The notes under the pieces are model-generated. The model did no database searches, had not been told where the DNA came from, and saw nothing but the letters and a program-made list of their open reading frames with translations. Shown here one piece after another: positions 5,378 through 10,070 of a stretch of 10,070 nucleotides of DNA. The DNA comes from Desulfobacca acetoxidans (GTDB taxonomy: Bacteria > Desulfobacterota > Desulfobaccia > Desulfobaccales > 0-14-0-80-60-11), in the NCBI GenBank assembly GCA_022736495.1, contig DZCR01000123.1, positions 1-10,070 of the forward strand, read 5' to 3'. The translations under genes and the position numbers were made by a program. Within the stretch, counting starts at the first letter, position 1, and every line of letters begins with the position of its first letter.

Positions 5378-6901
5378 TTAGAACTTCCGATCCATCGTCC
5401 TATACTGGATGGCTTCGGCGACGTGGGCGGGGGCGATGCCCCTCTCCCCTTCCAGGTCGGCGATGGTGCGGGAGATCTTGAGGATACGGTGGTAGGCCCG
5501 GGCGGAGAGCCCCAGGCGCTCCATGGCGGTCTCCAGCAAGCGCTGGGCCTCGGGGCCCGGGACGCAATGCTGCTTGATGAGCCGGGGCGGCATGTAGGCG
5601 TTGGCAAAGATGCGGGTTTTCTGAAAACGCTGGGTCTGAATCTCTCGGGAGATCACCACCTGGCCCCGCAGTTCGTTCGAGCCTTCGCCCGCCTCCGGCG
5701 CGGCCAGGTCTTTAAAGGGCACCGCGGGCACCTGTATCTGGATGTCGATCCGGTCCAGGAGCGGGCCGGAGATGCGGGAGCGGTAGGAGTTGATCTGGTT
5801 GGGGGTGCAGGTGCAAACCCGTTTGACGTCCCCGTAAAAGCCGCAGGGGCAGGGGTTCAGGGCCGCCACCAGCATGAAGCGGGCCGGATAGGTCAGCGAG
5901 GTGGCCGCCCGGGAGATGGTCACCTTGCCCTCTTCCAGGGGCTGGCGCAGGACCTCCAGGGTGGAGCGGCGGAACTCCGGCAGCTCGTCCAGAAACAGCA
6001 CGCCGTGGTGGGCCAGGCTGACTTCGCCGGGCCGGGGGATGGTGCCGCCGCCGATGAGGCCGGCGTCCGAGATGGTGTGGTGGGGCGAACGGAAGGGCCG
6101 CCGGGGCACCAGGGCCTGACCGGGCCTTAACCGCCCCGTGATGCTGTAAATCTTGGAGGTCTCCAGGGCCTCTTCGAAACTCCAGGGCGGCAGGATGGTT
6201 CTAAGGCATCGCGCCAGCATAGTCTTGCCGGCGCCGGGCGGGCCCACCATGAGGACGTTGTGGCTGCCTGCGGCGGCGATGAGTAAGGCCCGTTTCACCG
6301 GCTCCTGGCCCCGGACCTCCCGGAAGTCTTCCTCAAAACGGGGTGCCGGGGCCAAAAGCTCCGGCGTTTCCGGGACCATGGCCGCCAGGGGCTCCCGGCC
6401 GTTTAAGAACTCCACCACCTGGGAGAGGTGCTCGGCGGGGTAGATGGCAATCCCCTGGACCACCCCGGCCTCCTTGGCGTTGGCTTTGGGGATGATGAGG
6501 GCAAGACCCGCCTCCCGGGTGGCCAGGGCCATGGACAGCACCCCCCGGGTGGGCTTGAGGCGACCGTCCAGGGAAAGTTCGCCGTAGAGGAGATAATTCT
6601 CCGGGGCCTCCGGGGGCACCAGTCCCTGGGCGGTCAGGATACCCACCGCCGCGGGCAGGTCGAAGCCGGTGCCTTCCTTGCGAATGTCGGCAGGGGCCAG
6701 GTTGATGGTTACCCGGTTGCCGGGGAACTTGTAGCCGGAGTTTTTCACCGCGGCCTTGACCCGGTCTTTGCTCTCTTTGACTGCGGTTTCGGGCAGGCCT
6801 ACGGTGGTAAAGGCGGGCAGCCCCGGGGCCAGGTCCACCTCCACCTCGACGATGTAGGCATCCACCCCCAACAAGGCCCCGCTTTTTACTCTGGCCAGCA
6901 T
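5378..6901 (-). CDS. YifB/ComM-family Mg-chelatase-like AAA+ ATPase
   Basis: Complete 507-residue protein, the usual length for the family. ComM, the studied member, is a hexameric helicase that aids branch migration during integration of transformed DNA, while many homologues are uncharacterised. N-terminal ChlI/Lon-like fold: MLARVKSGALLGVDAYIVEV with VGLPETAVKESKDRVKAA and later KEGTGFDLPAAVGIL. AAA+ core: Walker A GPPGAGKT at 220-227 (K226) and Walker B VLFLDELPE with D305-E306. A cysteine-rich NPCPCGFYGD...CTCTP stretch leads into ISGPLLDRIDIQIQV, and the C-terminal helical Mg-chelatase domain ends near LSARAYHRILKISRTIADLE. The ATG has a GAGGAA ribosome binding site about five bases upstream. 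The gene follows the beta-flower gene after a 102-bp gap in the same direction. All catalytic motifs are intact. Confidence 0.95.
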   Translation of the reverse strand: MLARVKSGALLGVDAYIVEVEVDLAPGLPAFTTVGLPETAVKESKDRVKAAVKNSGYKFPGNRVTINLAPADIRKEGTGFDLPAAVGILTAQGLVPPEAPENYLLYGELSLDGRLKPTRGVLSMALATREAGLALIIPKANAKEAGVVQGIAIYPAEHLSQVVEFLNGREPLAAMVPETPELLAPAPRFEEDFREVRGQEPVKRALLIAAAGSHNVLMVGPPGAGKTMLARCLRTILPPWSFEEALETSKIYSITGRLRPGQALVPRRPFRSPHHTISDAGLIGGGTIPRPGEVSLAHHGVLFLDELPEFRRSTLEVLRQPLEEGKVTISRAATSLTYPARFMLVAALNPCPCGFYGDVKRVCTCTPNQINSYRSRISGPLLDRIDIQIQVPAVPFKDLAAPEAGEGSNELRGQVVISREIQTQRFQKTRIFANAYMPPRLIKQHCVPGPEAQRLLETAMERLGLSARAYHRILKISRTIADLEGERGIAPAHVAEAIQYRTMDRKF

Positions 6902-7003
6902 GGGGTTCCTCTAAAACTAAAAAGCCTGGGCCACCAACTTCTGGCTGCCTGGCATTCGGGGGAGTATGGCTGGTAGCGCAGGACTGCCTGGGCCACGGTA
7001 TGG

Positions 7004-7366
7004 TTAGCGCGGACCTTCCGCTTCCAGAAGATCTTCCAGATTTTTGTTGGAGTAGCCGTAACACAAGATCGGTTTGATCATCTGGGATTGTTTCTTCCCC
7101 TTGGCCGGTCTGAGATGTTTCTGGGACTTGAGCGGTTCCATCTCGGTGGCTATGGGGGATTTACTTTTAATAAAACCGGCCCGCAGGCCGTAGATATCAA
7201 AGATGGTGCCGTTATGAAACCAGCCCAGTTGTCGGCCATGCCAGCTGTAGACCTTGTCCTCGGAGAGATAGGCCACCGGGCGGCCATCCCAGAGATGGAT
7301 GGTCTTACCGTCATCGGCGATATAGGCTACCGGCTTGCCATTCTTGTTGAACAGGGTAATTTCCAT
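7004..7366 (-). CDS. Small four-repeat beta-flower-type protein
   Basis: A 120-residue protein of unknown function. The first two thirds are four short repeats with the pattern x-G-(K/R)-x-(V/L)-(A/G)-(Y/W/F): GKPVAYI, GRPVAYL, GRQLGWF and GLRAGFI, separated by DDGKTIHLWD- and SEDKVYSWH-like strands. This matches the 4-fold beta-flower fold, a compact four-bladed beta structure with no known activity. A lysine-rich tail and a helical end (NLEDLLEAEG) follow. No signal peptide or membrane segment is seen. I chose the ATG at 7364-7366 (MEITLFNKNG) because AAGGAG lies nine bases upstream (7376-7381) and the repeats begin there. A longer reading from the ATG at 7403-7405 adds 13 residues without clear homology. 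It lies between the CoA-binding and yifB-like genes and may be co-transcribed with them. Confidence 0.75.
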   Translation of the reverse strand: MEITLFNKNGKPVAYIADDGKTIHLWDGRPVAYLSEDKVYSWHGRQLGWFHNGTIFDIYGLRAGFIKSKSPIATEMEPLKSQKHLRPAKGKKQSQMIKPILCYGYSNKNLEDLLEAEGPR

Positions 7367-7375
7367 GTAATCCAG

Positions 7376-7381
7376 CTCCTT
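7376..7381 (-). promoter_or_regulatory. Ribosome binding site deciding the beta-flower start
   Basis: AAGGAG on the minus strand, nine bases before the ATG at 7364-7366. It lies inside the longer reading from 7405 and favours the shorter 120-residue protein. Confidence 0.6.
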
Positions 7382-7436
7382 ACCGGCAAACAGGTGGGCA
7401 TCCATTCAGGCTCATTGCCAAAGGGATTTTCAAGCA

Positions 7437-7503
7437 CCTCTCACCCCAACCCTTTCCCTCAAGAGAATCGGAAAGCAGAGGAAAAAACTTGAGGCAATCG
7501 CTC
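7437..7503. repeat. Degenerate dispersed repeat, copy A
   Basis: Fills most of the gap between the beta-flower and CoA-binding genes. The series CTCACCCCAACCCTTT, GAGAATC, GGAAA and GGCAATCGCT recurs in the same order and orientation at 8955-9018. The opening CTCACC-AACCCT block resembles a widespread intergenic repeat, with only one arm preserved. Confidence 0.5.
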
Positions 7504-7505
7504 TG

Positions 7506-7934
7506 TCACTGCTGATGGCGCTGGTAATGCTCGATTGTCATACAACGGTTCATGACCACGCTCAGGCCAGCCTGCCTGGCTTTGTGGGCCGCAGCCGGTT
7601 CTTCCAGGCCCTGCTGCATCCAGACTGCCTTGGCCCCCACCGCGATGGCCTCATCTACGATCCCGGGGATGGCCTCGACTTTGCGAAAGATGTCCACGAC
7701 CTCCACCGGGAATGGGATATCCCGGAGGGTGGCATAACACTTTTCTCCCAAAATCTCCCGGCAGGCGGGATTGACCGGCACGATGCGGTAACCGTGCTCC
7801 TGCAGATAGCGGGCTACTCGATAGCTGGGCCGGTCGGGATCGGCGGACAACCCCACCACCGCCACCACCCGGTGATTATCCAGAATGTCGGTAATTTCCG
7901 TGGCGCTGGCCTGAATCTCTGATGGTGTGGTCAT
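7506..7934 (-). CDS. CoA-binding protein, YccU-type
   Basis: A 142-residue stand-alone CoA-binding (Rossmann-fold) domain, like E. coli YccU and the N-terminal part of acyl-CoA synthetases. Its physiological role is unknown. The glycine motif VVAVVGLSADPDRPSY (about 23-38) is followed by RVARYLQEHGYRIVPVNP, the beta strand and nucleotide-contact end (VNP) typical of the family. The middle has EVVDIFRKVEAIPGIVDEAI and a VGAKAVWMQQGL strand, and the protein ends with the conserved NRCMTIEH motif (129-136). This is full length for the family. The ATG at 7932-7934 has a GAGGG ribosome binding site about six bases upstream. It follows the YkgJ-type gene after 76 bp, so co-transcription is likely. 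Confidence 0.9.
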   Translation of the reverse strand: MTTPSEIQASATEITDILDNHRVVAVVGLSADPDRPSYRVARYLQEHGYRIVPVNPACREILGEKCYATLRDIPFPVEVVDIFRKVEAIPGIVDEAIAVGAKAVWMQQGLEEPAAAHKARQAGLSVVMNRCMTIEHYQRHQQ

Positions 7935-8010
7935 GGCGGCCCTCGTGGCTCCTCAGGAAAACCTTGCGACAACAGGCAGGGAGAAAGGCTCCCGGCCCCG
8001 CCGGCAGGGT

Positions 8011-8808
8011 TCAGAAGGTCATGGTCGTGGCGCCGGGGCCAACCGGCTGCGCCAGATTCAGGGCATCCGCATCTGCGATCTTCAGGGCCATTCTGATGTA
8101 CTGATAGCCGAACTTCAGGAGTTCCTCGTCATCGTCCCAGATCTTCTCCCGGACATCCTCATCCACATTGAAGATGGTCAAAAAGCGGCTCTTGAAGACG
8201 AAGTTCCGGAACTGGTCCAGGTCATACATAACCATGGCAAAAAGCCGGTTGCCCCGCTCGTCGGTGACCGGCCCGCCATCTTCGGCCCGGCGCAGCATCA
8301 TAATCTTCCATTCCCGGTTCATCTCGTCATACTTATCCACGCCCTGGTCTTGCCGCCAGGTAGCGACGGTCCATTCCGCCTCCTCTTCGTACCCGCAGCA
8401 ATGTTCTTCCCGCACGAAGAAATAGAATTCATCCAGGCCTTCGTCGGTGATAAGGGTGCCCTGTCCGACCGGATAATAGCGGCAAGAGGCCGGGCGGTCG
8501 CTATAGACCGAGCAGCCAGCAACGGGTCGCACAAAGGGGCAGCGGTTTTCAAACCGGGGCATATCCATAATGACCATGGGGAGGCCCGATTTGTCATGGT
8601 TTTCCATCCGGGTATATTTGGCCAGAAAGTCCGCGGCCTTCATGTTGAGGCGGTTTTTCAGACGCAGGATATCATAGGGGGTGAGGATGATGGTGGTCTT
8701 GCCGCAGCACTCGGTGAAGCAAGATATCCCCGGATAACACCGGAATTTGAAGCGGCTCTCCGGGGTCAATTTCCGGGGCTCCACCACCCGCATATTCAAA
8801 TCTACCAT
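8011..8808 (-). CDS. YkgJ-family cysteine-cluster protein
   Basis: A 265-residue cytosolic protein of the YkgJ family (putative zinc- or iron-chelating, Fe-S-type cysteine cluster), whose biochemical activity is not established. Nine cysteines lie in the family arrangement: C24, C30 and the pair C34-C35 in FRCYPGISCFTECCG, then C90, C99 and C109 in RCPFV...GCSVYSDRPASCRYYP, and the pair C137-C138 in EEHCCGYEE. The hallmark LTPYDILRL follows the first group. The rest is an acidic alpha-helical tail of about 120 residues that is longer than in the shortest family members. Start ATG 8806-8808 has AAGGAG six bases upstream. It is the first gene after the qmo terminator and heads the group of four minus-strand genes. 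Confidence 0.88.
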   Translation of the reverse strand: MVDLNMRVVEPRKLTPESRFKFRCYPGISCFTECCGKTTIILTPYDILRLKNRLNMKAADFLAKYTRMENHDKSGLPMVIMDMPRFENRCPFVRPVAGCSVYSDRPASCRYYPVGQGTLITDEGLDEFYFFVREEHCCGYEEEAEWTVATWRQDQGVDKYDEMNREWKIMMLRRAEDGGPVTDERGNRLFAMVMYDLDQFRNFVFKSRFLTIFNVDEDVREKIWDDDEELLKFGYQYIRMALKIADADALNLAQPVGPGATTMTF

Positions 8809-8842
8809 GTTCTACTCCTTACGGTTTTTCTTGCCAATGACT

Positions 8843-8871
8843 ATCTTATCAAAATTTTGCCCAAATAAAAA
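8843..8871 (-). promoter_or_regulatory. Possible sigma-70-type promoter of the YkgJ-type gene
   Basis: TTTTTA (8871-8866), 17 bp, then TAAGAT (8848-8843) on the minus strand, in an AT-rich patch about 35 bp before the start codon. The -10 element is fair and the -35 poor, so this is only a plausible candidate. Confidence 0.25.
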
Positions 8872-8954
8872 TCTTATAATAAGGTTATGAACCGCGGACA
8901 TTTTCATCTTTTTGCTTAGTATCTTTGCCCGGCTTTCAGGTGAGGCCTCATTTT

Positions 8955-9018
8955 CCCTCACCATAACCCTTTCTCATCAGGGGGTAAGGAGAATCAGGAA
9001 AAATCTTGGCAATCGCTG
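8955..9018. repeat. Degenerate dispersed repeat, copy B
   Basis: Shares with copy A (7437-7503) the blocks CCTCACC, AACCCTTT, GAGAATC, GGAAAA and GGCAATCGCT, in the same order and orientation with different spacing. It lies between the qmo terminator and the YkgJ-type gene. Confidence 0.5.
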
Positions 9019-9063
9019 ATAATCTGTTACCGGCGTGATTTCAGCCAAGCCTTGGGTCGGCTC

Positions 9064-9090
9064 AAAAAAAATGGCCCCCCGAAGGGGGCC
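9064..9090 (-). terminator. Strong intrinsic terminator after qmoC
   Basis: On the minus strand GGCCCCC (9090-9084) pairs perfectly with GGGGGCC (9079-9073) around a TTCG tetraloop, followed by A and a run of eight T. It begins 28 bases past the qmoC stop. This ends the qmo operon and insulates the YkgJ group. Confidence 0.9.
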
Positions 9091-9118
9091 GGTTGCGTTT
9101 CGGATCCCTGAACTGCGG

Positions 9119-10070
9119 TTAGAAGCCCCGATCGGACATGCGGGCCTGAAGCATGGCCACGGTGCGATAGACGATGTGGGCCAGCTTGGTGTACGGGGCA
9201 TAGAAGAACAGCATGAAGACCGCGGTTAAATGGAGGAAGTACGTGGGATAGGCCAGAATCCGGATACCCACCAGGCGAAAGAGCCAGGCCAGGAGGCCGG
9301 TGACGCCCACGGCAAAGATCACATAGATCAGGAACCAGTCAAAGTAGGAGCCGTAGCCGGCTTTCTCGGCATTGGCCTGACGCTCTTTCAGGATGTTGTA
9401 GATGCCATAAAGCAAAGAGGCGGTCCCTACGATGGCCAGCAGCTTAATGGGCTCATAGATCGCGTAAGGCGAATCATGATGCAGGACCCATTCATTCAGG
9501 AAGCCCCAACTGGTGACAATCCCCAGGAAAATGAACCCAAACACCAGGAAAAGGTGGTTGGTGGAACGGTTATAGGTGACTTCACACTCCCTGAAGCGGT
9601 TGTGCATAATGATGTCTTGCAAGGTGGCGATGAGGTTCTTCACCAGGTTGCCCTCCACCTTGACCTTCCAGGGGTTGGCGGCATTAATATCCTGCCAGAA
9701 GGCCATGACGCCCTTGGCCAGCACCGCCACCGCGAAGAAGAAGGCGGGCACGAAGATGAAGTCTATCAGCAGCGTGGGGAACAGCTTGGAGAAGACGATG
9801 GGTCCCTCGGGGATGGCCCAGTGGCCCGTGATCTTTAAGGCCAGGTAAAAGAGCAGCATCGGGAAGGCGATGAGCAGCGGCAGGAACTTGGGGTCCCCCA
9901 CCGTCTTAGCCAGTATCGGCGGCGTGGCATACTTTTCGATGCACATCTTCCGCAGGGCTCCCAAGACCTCGCCGGGTTTGGCGCCCCGAGGACAGTAAAT
10001 GGTACAGTCGCTGCATTGGTGGCACAGCCAGATGTCCGGGTCCTGGAGCACTTCTTCCAAACCCCACGAC
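9119..10070 (-). CDS. qmoC: QmoC, quinone-interacting oxidoreductase subunit C (5' truncated by window edge)
   Basis: Membrane subunit of the QmoABC complex, which exchanges electrons between menaquinone and the AprAB APS reductase in dissimilatory sulfate metabolism. The frame is open to the window edge, so only about 317 residues of the roughly 390 expected are present; the start and first Fe-S cluster motif are outside. The visible part begins LEEVLQDPDIWLCHQCSDCT, then a second 4Fe-4S motif C-x2-C-x2-C-x3-CP (C13, C16, C19, C23 from the TTG at 10058-10060), with YCPRGAKPGEVLGALRK after it. About six hydrophobic segments follow (near 53-72, 92-116, 168-187, 201-223, 244-266, 272-300), with histidines such as those in FLHLTAVF and KLAHIVY that could bind heme b, as in the NarI/HdrE-like fold. 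Stop TAA is followed by a strong terminator. qmoA and qmoB are expected just beyond the right edge. Confidence 0.93.
   Translation of the reverse strand, partial: SWGLEEVLQDPDIWLCHQCSDCTIYCPRGAKPGEVLGALRKMCIEKYATPPILAKTVGDPKFLPLLIAFPMLLFYLALKITGHWAIPEGPIVFSKLFPTLLIDFIFVPAFFFAVAVLAKGVMAFWQDINAANPWKVKVEGNLVKNLIATLQDIIMHNRFRECEVTYNRSTNHLFLVFGFIFLGIVTSWGFLNEWVLHHDSPYAIYEPIKLLAIVGTASLLYGIYNILKERQANAEKAGYGSYFDWFLIYVIFAVGVTGLLAWLFRLVGIRILAYPTYFLHLTAVFMLFFYAPYTKLAHIVYRTVAMLQARMSDRGF

Noticed and set aside
5360..6130. Plus-strand frame of 256 codons
   Set aside because: Antisense to the yifB-like gene with Walker motifs; it arises from GC-rich codon structure.
7927..8868. Plus-strand frame of 313 codons
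   Set aside because: It is antisense to the YkgJ-type gene, whose cysteine motifs and ribosome binding site are clear; the plus frame has no recognisable domain.
1..10070. CRISPR array, tRNA or rRNA gene
   Set aside because: No regularly spaced direct repeats, no cloverleaf with a TTCGAATCC-like arm, and no ribosomal RNA stretches were seen on either strand.

Overview
The window looks like a chromosomal segment of a GC-rich anaerobic Desulfobacterota bacterium, probably a sulfate reducer. The main evidence is the 3' part of qmoC on the right, a subunit of the Qmo complex that links the menaquinone pool to APS reductase. A sodium/solute-symporter-type sensor kinase, a PEP-CTERM-like exported protein and a GEMM-type riboswitch fit the same kind of organism. 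This placement is inferred from gene content, not from a database search.

Left part (1-2689, + strand): the 3' portion of a large SSS-family sensor histidine kinase (end of the transporter-like domain, linker, two GAF domains, PAS, HisKA, HATPase). No response regulator lies beside it. It converges on a decayed minus-strand fragment (2781-2996) that reads as the C-terminal end of a CysD/PAPS-reductase-like protein.

Middle part (about 3000-5350): a gene-poor, repeat-rich accessory patch. It holds one exported PEP-CTERM-like protein gene (3476-4165, minus). In its leader is a GEMM-family RNA, the cyclic dinucleotide riboswitch superfamily, whose 3' strand is shared with an intrinsic terminator. 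This is the most interesting element of the window, because it suggests cyclic-dinucleotide control of a surface protein. Around it are several palindromic dispersed repeats (3390-3414, 4659-4684, 4776-4797, 5294-5320, 5324-5349), an AT-rich stretch and a GC-rich stretch without convincing genes.

Right part (5378-10070, all minus): from right to left, qmoC (5' end outside the window) closed by a strong terminator, a YkgJ-type cysteine-cluster protein, a YccU-type CoA-binding protein, a small beta-flower repeat protein, and a complete YifB/ComM-type Mg-chelatase-like AAA+ ATPase. The last four point the same way with gaps of about 75-140 bp, so they may be partly co-transcribed, but no shared pathway is evident. 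Two degenerate copies of another dispersed repeat lie in the gaps at 7437-7503 and 8955-9018.
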